In this document: in pieces, positions 28,301-37,216 of the stretch
How the letters are laid out: each line of letters begins with the position of its first letter
Numbering within the stretch: position 1 is the stretch's first letter
Position numbers and translations under genes: made by a program
The notes under the pieces: generated by a model
Told to the model about the DNA's origin: nothing
The model's input: only the letters and a program-made list of their open reading frames with translations
Databases searched by the model: none
Assembly (NCBI GenBank): GCA_016219985.1
Contig: JACRJO010000018.1
Coordinates: 248,001-312,000 of the forward strand
Direction of reading: 5' to 3'
Origin: Sphingobacteriales bacterium
Lineage (GTDB): Bacteria > Bacteroidota > Bacteroidia > Chitinophagales > Chitinophagaceae
DNA length: 64,000 nucleotides

Positions 28301-30209
28301 AGACAATGAACTCAAAATAAACGGCAGCACAGTGAACCAGGACAGTTTCCTCGGTTATGATGTTGATCTCTTCTTCGGCGATCCCGAAAAGGCCAGCAAA
28401 AATATCATCGCGCTGAAAGCAAGAACTTTCCCCATTAAAGTGCTCGAACGGTTTCTTGGCACTTTGTTTTCTGATATGCAGGGATTCCTCACCGGGGATA
28501 TCGATATCTCCGGCCCTTTCAACAATCTCGGTGTAAGCGGGAAGGGGCGGCTGACAAATGCCGGTTTGCGCGTAAATTTTACACAATGCTTCTATAAAAT
28601 ACAGGATACTGATATTGAACTGACCAAAGAAAAAATTGACCTTGACGGCCTGGTACTGATGGATACCGTTACCCGGAACCCGATCTATATTTCCGGCGGC
28701 ATCGATCACGAATCGTTCCGGAATATGTTCTATGACCTGGACATTTCCACCCGGAAGCCGGGTACAAAGGGCGATCAGTTCAACAAACCGGTACAGGTGC
28801 TCAATACCACCTTCAATGACAACAAGCAGTTTTATGGCAATGTAAAAGGAACGGGCGTACTGCAGTTGCGGGGACCGCAATCCGAAATGGTAATGACTAT
28901 TAATGCCAATGCCTCAGAAAAAGACAGCAGTTATATCACCCTGCCTCCCTCCAGCAGCCGGGAATCGGGGATTGCGGATTTCCTGATCGAGCGGAAATAT
29001 GGCCGGGAAATGAATGAATCGGATATCGCCAAAAACGAAACCAGTATTGTGTACGATGTGGAAGTAACGGCCAACCCGATGGTGACCGTAAAAGTGGTAC
29101 TGGATGAACTGACGGGGGATGAAATCAAGGGCAAGGGATCCGGTACATTGAATATCCGGTCCGGCACTTCGGAGCCCCTTACCCTGCGCGGCCGTTTCGA
29201 TATTGAGGAAGGGAATTATCTTTTTACGTTCCAGTCATTTTTCAAGAAGCCCTTTGACATCCGGAAAGGATCCCAGAATTATATTGAATGGAACGGAGAT
29301 CCCTATGACGCCAATATAAAATTTGAAGCCACCTACAAAGCCGATAAAGTGAGTTTTGCCCCGCTGGCCAGTTCCCTGAACCTGACCAGCAATATCAGCA
29401 ATGCCCGCGGCGATGTGTTCGTGGTGGCCACGCTGACCGATAAACTCTTTAAACCCCAGATTAATTTTGCCCTGGACTTCCCGCCCAACAGTGTGGCCGT
29501 TACGGATCCGGAACTGGCCCTGCTGGTGCAGCAGATGCAGAAGAACCTCAACGAGATCAACCGGCAGGTAACCTACCTGATCGTATTCAACAGTTTTGCG
29601 CCCAGTGAACTGTCCGGCGATGTAGTGGGAACCAACCTGGGAGTCAGCACCATTTCGGGGATGCTCCTCGGCGTGTTAAGTGACCAGCTGAACAAACTTT
29701 TCGGCAACCTGCTGAAAAGCGATAAGTACAATATCAACTTCAATACCTCTTTTTATAACCGCAACCTCGGTAACCTGGTGGATGCAGGCAAAACAGCCCT
29801 GAACCTCGGCAGCAATGTCAATTTCTCGATCGGCCGGTCTTTTTTCAATAACCGTTTTATTATCTCAACGGGGGTTGGTTTTGATGCGCCTTTAAGCCAG
29901 TCGGGCCAAACAAATATCCAGCAGAATATACTGCTCTTACCCGATGTGACGCTGGAATGGCTGATGAATGAAAAAGGAACGATCCGGGCCACTTTCTTTT
30001 ACCGCGAAAATGCGGATTACCTTACCACATCCTCCAATGCCAGCACTACCAAGGCCAGCCGGAAGGGACTTAGTCTCTCCTTCCGGAAAGATTTCGACCG
30101 GCTGGGAGATCTTTTCAGGAGAAATAAAAAAGTGAAAGCGGCCCCGGTTAGTGAACCCGTGAAAGAACCGGAAAAGAAGGCGGCTTCCCAACCGGTGAAA
30201 GAAGGTTAA
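25353..30209 (+). CDS. tamB: Translocation/assembly module TamB-like protein
   Basis: A giant AsmA/TamB-like protein (about 1618 residues) that spans the periplasm and works with TamL in outer-membrane biogenesis or lipid transfer. It has one N-terminal membrane anchor, a long repeated beta-strand body, and a C-terminal TamB (DUF490) domain: [18 protein letters not shown] near residue 1285, then [12 protein letters not shown], and [12 protein letters not shown] onwards, ending in a charged Lys/Glu/Pro tail. No ATG, GTG or TTG lies in frame between the stop at 25344 and 25401; starting at TTG 25401 would cut the anchor. CTG at 25353 gives [20 protein letters not shown], a normal anchor. It overlaps ribBA by 4 bases. 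Confidence 0.88.
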   Translation: MKRFKKILKWFFLCLLLLIAAVYIFIQTPWGQNWIVRQATSRLSSDLQTKISIKHVDFSLFDRMHLEGVLVEDRKGDTLLYAGDLKVRITDWFFFKKNIDLKYIGLDDAVVKFQRTDSVWRQQFIFDYFSSPASTDTARKKSGIQLNLKKAELRNVTFIKKDAWLGEDMTIKVGALTLDARNLTLTGNRYEIHSLLVKDPVVALFSYPKLKPAGPATADPGKPDIAAAWNQARTVFKIADLKIINGSFRTDRQTERKPFDYFDGQHILFSGINANLNNSTITGDTVFARLQLSARERSGLEVKNLSADLKMSPQGMAFSNLDLSTNKSHLRHYFSMSYADMSEMGDFIHKVKMAALFDDSNVDSDDIAFFAPGLASWKKKISLKGRIRGTVDDLVGKEMVLEAGNSTLLNGDITLTGLPDINQTFIDFKANDFRTVYDDAVQIVPAIRRISNPDLRKIQYLNFSGSFTGFINDFVTFGTIRTNLGTVRSDLNMKLPAGQDPVYSGSIATDNFRLGEFLGDKNIGLVSLTGTVKGKGFSEKTRNTLVDGTIQFAEYKNYRYNNIGVKGRLNQKLFDGTASINDENVQLDLSGVIDFNSKTPRFNLLANVDRAYLKNLHLSKDSIDFRGKLNLNFTSSTIDNFQGEARITEAEIRKDGVRLPFDSLIVTSEYTDGKKVVTAVSNEFTVSAQGDFGLMELPDAFTYFLSRYYPAYIKAPARLPRNQDIRFDINTYYVDEYVKIFVPGLTGLDNSHIEGNLNLDRNELNFTADIPQLHYQQYTFDNVKFSAAGNYDSLVLAGKTHKIQVNDSLSIPSAEFSVNARNDSSIVSVHAGDKQNAERASLNALVMTYNDGVRIDLARSYFTINGKMWTIDEGGELVFRKNNPAHGDLVLTEGEQKILLKTRPSDIGDWSDLKVELANVNLNDFAPFFLPNNRLEGLLSGNLLVEDPGGHLRVSSDDVATKFLRLDNDSIGELRASVLYDGKDNELKINGSTVNQDSFLGYDVDLFFGDPEKASKNIIALKARTFPIKVLERFLGTLFSDMQGFLTGDIDISGPFNNLGVSGKGRLTNAGLRVNFTQCFYKIQDTDIELTKEKIDLDGLVLMDTVTRNPIYISGGIDHESFRNMFYDLDISTRKPGTKGDQFNKPVQVLNTTFNDNKQFYGNVKGTGVLQLRGPQSEMVMTINANASEKDSSYITLPPSSSRESGIADFLIERKYGREMNESDIAKNETSIVYDVEVTANPMVTVKVVLDELTGDEIKGKGSGTLNIRSGTSEPLTLRGRFDIEEGNYLFTFQSFFKKPFDIRKGSQNYIEWNGDPYDANIKFEATYKADKVSFAPLASSLNLTSNISNARGDVFVVATLTDKLFKPQINFALDFPPNSVAVTDPELALLVQQMQKNLNEINRQVTYLIVFNSFAPSELSGDVVGTNLGVSTISGMLLGVLSDQLNKLFGNLLKSDKYNINFNTSFYNRNLGNLVDAGKTALNLGSNVNFSIGRSFFNNRFIISTGVGFDAPLSQSGQTNIQQNILLLPDVTLEWLMNEKGTIRATFFYRENADYLTTSSNASTTKASRKGLSLSFRKDFDRLGDLFRRNKKVKAAPVSEPVKEPEKKAASQPVKEG

Positions 30210-31408
30210 TCTTTCAGAATCTCATGCCCCATTTTATCCCGCTTGGTTTTCAGGTATTTTTCGTTGTGCGGGTTGGGACAGCTCTCGATTGGGATATTCT
30301 CCACGATCTCAAGCCCGTAACCAATCAATCCCACCCTTTTTTTGGGGTTATTGGTCATAAGCCGGAGTTTGGTAATACCCAGGTGCCGGAGCATTTGCGC
30401 CCCGATCCCATAATCCCGCTGGTCCATGGAGAAGCCGAGGTGCAGGTTCGCTTCCACGGTATCCATTCCCTGTTCCTGCAGGCGGTAAGCTTTTAATTTA
30501 TTGAGCAGGCCAATTCCCCGCCCTTCCTGGTTCATATAAAGGATGGCGCCCCGGCCTTCTTTTTCCACCATTTGCATGGCCTGGTGCAACTGCTCCCCGC
30601 AATCGCAGCGGAGTGATCCCAGGATGTCCCCGGTAAAACAGGAGGAATGAACCCGGACCAATACCGGTTCATTTTTTTCCCAGTGGCCCTTGAGCAGGGC
30701 CATATGTTCATTATTTGAATTCTTTTCCCGGAAAGCCACCAGTTCAAAGTCGCCGTATTGAGTGGGCATCTGCACCCTTACCACTTCCTCGATCAGGGAT
30801 TCGGTCCGGACCCGGTATTCAATCAGGTCTTTAATGGAAATGATCCGGAGGCCGAAATTCCTGGCTACTTCCTCCAGTTGAGGCAGGCGGGCCATTGTGC
30901 CATCCTCATTCATGATCTCCACCAGCACCCCACCCGGTTCAAAACCGGCCAGGGCAGCGAGGTCGGCCGCAGCTTCCGTATGCCCGGCCCGACGAAGCAC
31001 TCCCCCTTTTTTTGCCCTCAGCGGGAAAATATGACCGGGGCGGCCCAGGTCTCCGGGTTGGGTAGCGGGGTTGATCAGGGCCAGGACGGTCTTGGAGCGG
31101 TCATGGGCAGAAATACCAGTACTGCATCCATCTCCCAGTAAATCAACGGTTACGGTGAAGGCGGTTTCGTGAAGGGCGGTATTATTATGAACCATCAGGT
31201 CAAGTCCCAGTTCCGTACAGCGTTCTTCAGGAAGCGATACACAGATAAGGCCCCTGCCGTATTTGCTCATAAAATTGATCAGTTCCGGGCTGGCATTCCT
31301 GGCGGCGGTGACAAAATCGCCTTCATTTTCGCGGTCCTCATCATCCACCACCACCACCAGTTTCCCTTGTTTTATATCCTCCACAGCGCTTTCAATAGTG
31401 TCGAACAT
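30206..31408 (-). CDS. ribBA: Bifunctional DHBP synthase / GTP cyclohydrolase II
   Basis: Supplies both starting units of riboflavin synthesis. 400 residues. The N-terminal DHBP synthase half (1-200) has [11 protein letters not shown] (20-30), [10 protein letters not shown] and [10 protein letters not shown]. The C-terminal GTP cyclohydrolase II half (about 205-400) has the zinc cysteines in [19 protein letters not shown] and the catalytic [10 protein letters not shown]. The ATG at 31408 starts the normal [16 protein letters not shown]; the frame is open to 31516 but the extra residues are not family-like. Convergent with tamB. I saw no FMN riboswitch in the 180 bases upstream. Confidence 0.96.
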   Translation of the reverse strand: MFDTIESAVEDIKQGKLVVVVDDEDRENEGDFVTAARNASPELINFMSKYGRGLICVSLPEERCTELGLDLMVHNNTALHETAFTVTVDLLGDGCSTGISAHDRSKTVLALINPATQPGDLGRPGHIFPLRAKKGGVLRRAGHTEAAADLAALAGFEPGGVLVEIMNEDGTMARLPQLEEVARNFGLRIISIKDLIEYRVRTESLIEEVVRVQMPTQYGDFELVAFREKNSNNEHMALLKGHWEKNEPVLVRVHSSCFTGDILGSLRCDCGEQLHQAMQMVEKEGRGAILYMNQEGRGIGLLNKLKAYRLQEQGMDTVEANLHLGFSMDQRDYGIGAQMLRHLGITKLRLMTNNPKKRVGLIGYGLEIVENIPIESCPNPHNEKYLKTKRDKMGHEILKD

Positions 31409-31589
31409 CGTTCTTTTTTTGGCAAAAATAGAACAATCGGAGCGCCTTCCGGTTACCGGCCCCCCGGGGCAGCAAAACCGGGCGCGGGACTGTCTTTCTA
31501 AAGCATTACATTTCAATAGCCGTTTGTTAATATTTGCCTATATTTAATTTGGAAATATTCCCTTTCTTTGCAACCGAAAACCAATCTTT

Positions 31590-34500
31590 ATGCTTAAGAG
31601 AATAGTCTTTTTGTTAGTTGTTGCCCTTGTGGCCAGCCCCATGCTATTTGCCCAGATTACTACCTCTGCCATTAATGGTACGGTTAAGAACAATGCTGAA
31701 GAGCCCCTGGCAGGTGCCACCATTGTGGCCACACACCAGCCTTCCGGCACAAAATACTCTACCATTTCCCGTGCGGGAGGTCAGTTCTCCATTCAGAATA
31801 TGCGGGTTGGAGGCCCTTACCTGATTGAAGTAAGTTTTGTGGGCCATGATGCCGGTAAATTTGAAAACATTTACCTGCAACTGGCAGAGTCCTTCCTCCT
31901 CAATCCTTACCTGAACAAGACCTCGGCTTCCCTGGAAAATGTGGTACTGACCACGGGCCGGAGAAGTTCTGTATTGAATGCCAACAGAACTGGTTCTGTT
32001 AACAATATAGGTATCCGCCAGATCAACCAGTTGCCCACCATCAGCCGCAGCATCAATGACCTGACCCGCTCTACCCCGCAGGCCAGCGGAAACGGACAAT
32101 CCGTTGGGGGGGGTAACTACCGCCAGAATAACTTTACAGTGGATGGCGCCGACTTTAATAACAGCTTTGGGATTGGCAGCAACCTGCCCGCAGGCGGTAC
32201 GCCTATCTCCCTGGATGCGCTGGAAGAAATCTCTGTAAACATCACCCCGTTTGATGTCCGCCAGACCGGCTTTATCGGCAGTGCAATCAATGCGATCACC
32301 CGTTCCGGTACGAATACGTTCTCCGGTTCTGCCTATACCTATTTCAGGAACCAGAACCAGCGTGGTTATAAAGTAGGCAATACCGTATTCACCCGTCCGT
32401 CGGAAGAATTTAAACAGATTGGTTTCCGGATTGGTGGTCCCATTATCAAGAATAAACTCTTCTTCTTCTTCAATTACGAAAAAGAAACACAGCCTAAATC
32501 TGTACAGACGCTGACCGCTTCATCTGCTTCTGCAGCTTACGGAAGCGCACCCAATATTGCCCGTCCCTCAGCCGATTCTTTACGGATCATCAGCCAGTAC
32601 CTGTTTGATACTTACGGGTATGTTACAGGGCCCTGGGACAATTATACGCCCAATATCGAAAGAACAAAATACATGATGCGCCTTGACTGGAACATCAATG
32701 CCCGGCATCGTTTCAATGTCCGTTACAGCCAGGTAGAAGGCGGGGAACCCAACAGTCCCAGTTCTTCCACTTCCGGCGCCGGTTTCACCTATGCCTCCGG
32801 ACTTGGCCGTACCAACAACAATTCCCTCTGGTATAAAAATTCAAACTATTTCCAGGGTGCCAACCTGTACTCCCTGGCCGCAGAACTGAACTCTAACTGG
32901 GGCCGTTTGTCCAATACCCTGAGAGGTACCTATACCTACCAGAATGACTCCCGTGAAACTGACAGCCAGATATTTCCCTTTGTGGATATCCTGAGCACCA
33001 GCGGCGTTTCCGCATCTGCACCATATACTTCATTTGGTTATGAGCCTTTCAGCTTCGGTAACCTGAGAAAAGTAAAAACATACTCTGTAATCGATAATCT
33101 GAGCTGGACCAGCGGGAAACATGCCTGGACTGTCGGTGGCCAGTTTGATATGAGCGAAACCATCAACGGTTTCCAGCGTTTCGCCACCAGCTATTATGTA
33201 TTTAATACCTGGTCTGATTTTGTAAATGGCCGGGATCCCAGGGATTTCGCCCTTACTTATTCTTTGTCCAAGAATTTTGCGCCGGCATTCTCCTCATTCA
33301 AATTTGCCCAGCTTTCTTTATACGGACAGGATGAAATCACCGTTAACCGGAATTTCCGCCTGACACTGGGATTACGTGTTGACCGTGCGACTTACCCGGA
33401 TGTACCGCAGATCGTGGAACACCCGCTGGTTTCTGCTATGACTTTTGCCGGTGGTGTTAAAATGAATACAGGCGCCCTCCCCTCCACCCGTTTGATGTGG
33501 TCACCGCGTATGGGCTTTAACTGGGATCTTTATGGCGACCGCTCCCTGCAAATCCGTGGTGGTACCGGGGTCTTTACCGGTAAAGTGCCCTTCGTATGGA
33601 TCGTGAGCCAGTCCGGTGATAATGGTATGATCCAGATCACCCAGTCCTTCAATGGCCTTTCCAATAACATTAACCGTCCTTTCAACCCTGACCCGGCCGC
33701 TTACCGTCCGAGCAGTGTACCCCAGGCCGGCACCATTGTACCCGGCACCGTTACTGCCCTTGATCCTGATTTCAAATTCCCGCAATCCTGGAAATCAAGC
33801 TTAGCCCTGGATGGCAAATTAGGCGGAGGCCTGATTGGTACCCTGGAAGCCATCTTCAATAAGGATATCAATACCGCCTTCTTCAGCAATCCCAACCTGC
33901 AAAGCCCTGCAGCGCTGAATGTAGCCGGCTACCCGGATAACAGGATGATTTATGGCGCCACCGTACCCACCCGTTTCATTAATACACTGAATTCAGCAGG
34001 TGTGCCGACCGTAGGCGGTACCAGTGCTTTCAACCCGATCCTGATCACTAACGGTAAGAAGGGTTATTACTTATCCCTGACTGCTAAGGTGGAGAAACCG
34101 TTCGCCAAAGGATTCTATGCTTCCTTTGCCTATACCAAGGCTATTGCCGGTAATATGCACGATGGAAGCGGCGACCAGCCTCAATCAGCCTGGCAGATTA
34201 CCACTACTGTTAACGGGGCTAACAGTTCCCCGCTGGGTTATACAGACTATGTACTGCCGGATCGTATAGTAGCATTGGTCTCTTACCGTAAAGAATACCT
34301 GAAACACCTGGCAACTACTGTTTCCCTGATCTATAATGGTGCAATTTCCGGTCGTTACTCTTATACGTATGGTGGCGACTTCAACCGGGATGGTGTATCT
34401 GGAAATGACCTGATCTACATCCCGAGTGCAGCTGACATGCAAAATATGCAGTTTGCCAGCCAGACTGTAAATGGTGTGGTATATGACCAAAATGCGCAAC

Positions 34501-34910
34501 GTTCCCTGTTTGAAAGTTTTATCCAGCAGGATAAATACCTGAAAGCGCACAGGGGTCAGTATGCAGAACGCAATGGCGCCCAGATCCCGTGGCTGAACCG
34601 GGTAGACCTGAAATTCATGCAGGATCTGTTTACCCGGGTGGGTAAAACCAAAAACACCGTACAGTTCACCGTGGACGTTTTCAACCTCGGTAACGTGATC
34701 AATTCCGACTGGGGTAAACTGAAAACGATCAATGCCAGTTCTATCCTGATCCCGACCAACCAGAATTCACTGGTGCCGGGTGGTACTGTAGTACCTCAGT
34801 TCAGGCTGGCTACCGCCAACGGGGATATTATCACCAAAACATTCCGGGACAACGTGAGTATTTTCTCAACATACTCTGTCCAGTTTGGCCTGCGTTATAT
34901 CTTTAATTAA
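31590..34910 (+). CDS. Oar-like TonB-dependent receptor with carboxypeptidase-like N-domain
   Basis: A 1106-residue outer-membrane receptor. Signal peptide (ends PMLFAQ, residue 22), a carboxypeptidase regulatory-like domain (about 25-110), a plug-type region (about 115-260, with NNFTVDGADFNNSFG and ITRSGTNTFSGSAY) and a large barrel. It closes with the aromatic end SVQFGLRYIFN. Oar-type members are linked to protein or large-substrate traffic and adhesion rather than siderophores. No SusD-like partner is adjacent. TTTCTTTG at 31563-31570 is one base from the -7 consensus, and a good terminator follows at 34932. Confidence 0.9.
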   Translation: MLKRIVFLLVVALVASPMLFAQITTSAINGTVKNNAEEPLAGATIVATHQPSGTKYSTISRAGGQFSIQNMRVGGPYLIEVSFVGHDAGKFENIYLQLAESFLLNPYLNKTSASLENVVLTTGRRSSVLNANRTGSVNNIGIRQINQLPTISRSINDLTRSTPQASGNGQSVGGGNYRQNNFTVDGADFNNSFGIGSNLPAGGTPISLDALEEISVNITPFDVRQTGFIGSAINAITRSGTNTFSGSAYTYFRNQNQRGYKVGNTVFTRPSEEFKQIGFRIGGPIIKNKLFFFFNYEKETQPKSVQTLTASSASAAYGSAPNIARPSADSLRIISQYLFDTYGYVTGPWDNYTPNIERTKYMMRLDWNINARHRFNVRYSQVEGGEPNSPSSSTSGAGFTYASGLGRTNNNSLWYKNSNYFQGANLYSLAAELNSNWGRLSNTLRGTYTYQNDSRETDSQIFPFVDILSTSGVSASAPYTSFGYEPFSFGNLRKVKTYSVIDNLSWTSGKHAWTVGGQFDMSETINGFQRFATSYYVFNTWSDFVNGRDPRDFALTYSLSKNFAPAFSSFKFAQLSLYGQDEITVNRNFRLTLGLRVDRATYPDVPQIVEHPLVSAMTFAGGVKMNTGALPSTRLMWSPRMGFNWDLYGDRSLQIRGGTGVFTGKVPFVWIVSQSGDNGMIQITQSFNGLSNNINRPFNPDPAAYRPSSVPQAGTIVPGTVTALDPDFKFPQSWKSSLALDGKLGGGLIGTLEAIFNKDINTAFFSNPNLQSPAALNVAGYPDNRMIYGATVPTRFINTLNSAGVPTVGGTSAFNPILITNGKKGYYLSLTAKVEKPFAKGFYASFAYTKAIAGNMHDGSGDQPQSAWQITTTVNGANSSPLGYTDYVLPDRIVALVSYRKEYLKHLATTVSLIYNGAISGRYSYTYGGDFNRDGVSGNDLIYIPSAADMQNMQFASQTVNGVVYDQNAQRSLFESFIQQDKYLKAHRGQYAERNGAQIPWLNRVDLKFMQDLFTRVGKTKNTVQFTVDVFNLGNVINSDWGKLKTINASSILIPTNQNSLVPGGTVVPQFRLATANGDIITKTFRDNVSIFSTYSVQFGLRYIFN

Positions 34911-34931
34911 TACCTGAAAGGGTTAGTATAC

Positions 34932-34962
34932 AAAAAGCCGGTTCAAATGAACCGGCTTTTTT
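34932..34962 (+). terminator. Terminator of the Oar-like receptor gene
   Basis: A 12-base stem, AAAAAGCCGGTT (34932-34943) with AACCGGCTTTTT, with a 6-base loop and ending in six T, 22 bases past the stop codon. The A-tract makes it potentially bidirectional. Confidence 0.88.
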
Positions 34963-34991
34963 ATTATCGTAAAGTAAAAATGAGATAAGAT

Positions 34992-35021
34992 ATCCAAGAT
35001 GCCAAGATCCAAGATGCCAAA
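34992..35021 (+). repeat. 15-base tandem repeat, two copies
   Basis: ATCCAAGATGCCAAG is repeated back to back (34992-35006 and 35007-35021, one mismatch at the last base). Each copy is itself a 7+8 near-duplication (ATCCAAG, ATGCCAAG). Confidence 0.75.
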
Positions 35022-35096
35022 GAAGCATCAATGATCAAATTCCAAAGCCTCCGAAGGGAGATGCTTAAATTCTCTTTTTCCCCGCTGATTCAGGAC

Positions 35097-35171
35097 ACTG
35101 ACTACTAACTCCTGACCTGCCTTAGCCGGCAGGCAGACTACCGACTATCGACTACCGACTACAGACTAGTC
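35097..35171 (+). repeat. Heptamer array with CCTGCC/GGCAGG hairpin
   Basis: Three heptamers (ACTGACT, ACTAACT, CCTGACC; 35097-35117) precede a hairpin CCTGCC/GGCAGG (35116-35121 and 35128-35133). After it come five heptamers (ACTACCG, ACTATCG, ACTACCG, ACTACAG, ACTAGTC; 35137-35171). The units match those at 14127-14179. The array runs into the esterase gene and supplies its stop codon and last residues. Confidence 0.82.
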
Positions 35172-35986
35172 TTCCCCCACCCCCATTTCAGGAATTCCGG
35201 CATGGCCCTGCCCCAGGTAAACACATCGTGGTGGCCATCCTCCAGTTCGAGATAATAGATATCCTGGTCGCGGCTGTACCCCTTTGCTTCCAGTTCTTTG
35301 ATCAGGTCCAGTGTATCATCGATGGAGTCAATGATACCGTTTTGGTTCCGGTCTTTGAGTTCATCCAGCTGGCCGCATTGCAGGAAAAATTTCAGCCAGG
35401 GGGCATATTGTCCATTCCTTATTTGCTGGTGCATGATGCGGTGTACGTCATCGTCATAATGTTCGTCTTCCTGGTCCAGGCTTCTCCACCAGAGGGAGGC
35501 TGAAAAAACGCCCACTTTGGTGAATTCCCCGGGGCGGTTCCAAACGATATCCAGGGCACTGAGACCACCCAGGGAAAACCCCGCAAATGCTTTTTCCCTA
35601 AAAGAAGGAATCCCGAATTTATAACGGATAAAAGGCAGCAGTTCATCGAATATAAAAGAGGTGTAGAGAGGCGCCCTGGCACCCCGGTCTTTATAATCGG
35701 GTTCTGCTTGGGTGCCATATTCCATTTTCCGGTCTACTCCGGCATGGATGGCGGCAAACAGCAGGGGTTCAATAGCATGTCCGCAGTACAATTTTTCCAG
35801 GATCTGCTGAAAATGCATTTTCTCCATATCCTGTCCGTCATTGATAAGCAATAAGCTCAGCGGATTACCGGGTAAATGATCCGCGGGAAGAAAGAATTCG
35901 ATTATTACTTCCCGGCCTAGAACTTCAGAGGGCAGGTATTCTTCTTCTTTCCGCACAACGGATGCTTCTTTTGCTTCCTTTCGCAT
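35159..35986 (-). CDS. Esterase of the enterochelin-esterase-like alpha/beta hydrolase family
   Basis: 275 residues without a signal peptide, so probably cytosolic. The nucleophile elbow is GFSLGG with Ser138. The acid may come from the region near residue 205-215, and the base is His252 or His253 in LEDGHHDVFTWG. The fold signs LSLLLINDGQDM (43-54) and SFIFDELLPFIRYKFG are typical of the Fes/IroE-like esterases. It is divergent from the ATP-grasp gene, 180 bases away, and is likely functionally linked to it. It could hydrolyse an ester or amide made by the two ligases. The last codons (Thr-Ser-Leu-stop) lie within a heptamer repeat array. Confidence 0.85.
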   Translation of the reverse strand: MRKEAKEASVVRKEEEYLPSEVLGREVIIEFFLPADHLPGNPLSLLLINDGQDMEKMHFQQILEKLYCGHAIEPLLFAAIHAGVDRKMEYGTQAEPDYKDRGARAPLYTSFIFDELLPFIRYKFGIPSFREKAFAGFSLGGLSALDIVWNRPGEFTKVGVFSASLWWRSLDQEDEHYDDDVHRIMHQQIRNGQYAPWLKFFLQCGQLDELKDRNQNGIIDSIDDTLDLIKELEAKGYSRDQDIYYLELEDGHHDVFTWGRAMPEFLKWGWGKTSL

Positions 35987-36062
35987 GGTTTCAAAAATAA
36001 GGATTTCATAATAAAAGAACCGGGAATTAAACGGCCGGAACGGCTTAAAATAGCCCGGTTAA

Positions 36063-36094
36063 TTTGGTGGTCTGCTGCCGAAAAAATAAATTTG
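36063..36094 (+). promoter_or_regulatory. Promoter of the ATP-grasp/carboxylate-amine ligase genes
   Basis: TTTG at 36063-36066, 20 bases, then TAAATTTG at 36087-36094, a full match to the Bacteroidota consensus. It leaves a leader of roughly 60 bases before the ATG at 36164. Confidence 0.65.
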
Positions 36095-36163
36095 GAGAAG
36101 CCTCTTCTCCCCTGCCCGCAGCCACGGAGCGGCTCAACAATTAATCAATTATAAAACCAGCGT

Positions 36164-37117
36164 ATGAAGAAAATCGGAATTCTGCATGGAAAAGAACGCT
36201 CCTTCCCGGATGCGTTCATTGCAAGGGTCAATAGCAAGAATGTACCCGGCGTGGTGGCCGAACCGGTACGGATCGATAAAGCCATGCAGGGTGTGTCCAG
36301 TGGCTATGCTGTGATCATTGACCGCATTTCGCAGGATGTGCCTTTCTACCGTACCTGGCTGAAAAATGCGGCAGTCACCGGTACTGCGGTTATCAATAAT
36401 CCTTTTTGGTGGAGTGCCGATGATAAATACTTTAATAACTGCCTGATGACAAAAGTGGATGTGCCGGTTCCCAAAACGGCCATCATACCCTCCCGGGACC
36501 TGCCGGATGACACTTCCAATGATTCTTTCAGTAACCTGGCCTACCCGCTTGACTGGGAGTCTATTTTTAATTATGTGGGTTTCCCGGCCTATATGAAGCC
36601 CTTTGCCGGCGGCGGCTGGAAAAATGTCTATAAACTGTCCGGCCCGGAAGATTTTTTCCAGAAACATGCGGAAACCGGTCAACTGGTGATGCTGCTCCAG
36701 GAAGAGATCGCGTTCACCGAATATTACCGCTGCTATTGCATCGGGGGAAAAGAGGTACGGATCATGTCTTATGAACCGCGCAACCCTCACCACCTGCGTT
36801 ATGTGGCCGACTTCAGTCCTTCGGCTGAACGCCTGCAGCAAATGACCGATATTGTACTCCGCATCAACAGCTATTTAGGCTATGATTTCAATACAGTGGA
36901 ACTGGCCATACGGGACGGAGTGCCTTACGCCATTGATTTCTGCAACCCGGCGCCGGATGCAGATCTGCACAGCGTGGGACAGGAAAATTTTGAATGGGTG
37001 GTGGAGACTGCAGCAACTTACGCCATTGAAAAAGCGCTGGCGCAAAAAGAGGATGCTGATAACCTGACCTGGGGAGAATATGTGAAACGCAGCAGCGGGG
37101 GGAAAAAACTGATATAA
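36164..37117 (+). CDS. ATP-grasp domain ligase
   Basis: 317 residues, cytosolic. An N-terminal pre-ATP-grasp part (MKKIGILHGKERSFPDAFIA) is followed by an ATP-grasp core. Visible elements are the nucleotide-binding lysine in AYMKPFAGGGWKNVY (about 143-157), the strand LLQEEIAF, and the metal-binding end VPYAIDFCNPAPD (about 260), preceded by NTVELAIRDG. These are the parts of a carboxylate-amine ligase of the RimK/D-Ala-D-Ala type. The substrate is unknown. It lies about 100 bases upstream of the carboxylate-amine ligase gene and shares its direction, so the two are probably one transcript. Confidence 0.85.
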   Translation: MKKIGILHGKERSFPDAFIARVNSKNVPGVVAEPVRIDKAMQGVSSGYAVIIDRISQDVPFYRTWLKNAAVTGTAVINNPFWWSADDKYFNNCLMTKVDVPVPKTAIIPSRDLPDDTSNDSFSNLAYPLDWESIFNYVGFPAYMKPFAGGGWKNVYKLSGPEDFFQKHAETGQLVMLLQEEIAFTEYYRCYCIGGKEVRIMSYEPRNPHHLRYVADFSPSAERLQQMTDIVLRINSYLGYDFNTVELAIRDGVPYAIDFCNPAPDADLHSVGQENFEWVVETAATYAIEKALAQKEDADNLTWGEYVKRSSGGKKLI

Positions 37118-37125
37118 TGCTTCGG

Positions 37126-37207
37126 GTTGGCAGGTTGATAAGTTAACAAGTTGAAAAGACAATCATCCTGGAACCCTGTCAACTTACCAACCTGTCAACT
37201 TATCAAT
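37126..37207. repeat. Inverted pair of degenerate octamer arrays
   Basis: Four 8-base units at 37126-37157 (GTTGGCAG, GTTGATAA, GTTAACAA, GTTGAAAA) are followed by a 18-base spacer. Four units of the complementary type lie at 37176-37207 (CTGTCAAC, TTACCAAC, CTGTCAAC, TTATCAAT). The two arrays could pair into a long imperfect hairpin in the mRNA between the two ligase genes. Confidence 0.78.
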
Positions 37208-37216
37208 AACCAACAA

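Noticed and set aside
31409..31589. FMN riboswitch upstream of ribBA
   Set aside because: I looked for the conserved six-helix junction sequence elements on the minus strand and did not find them.
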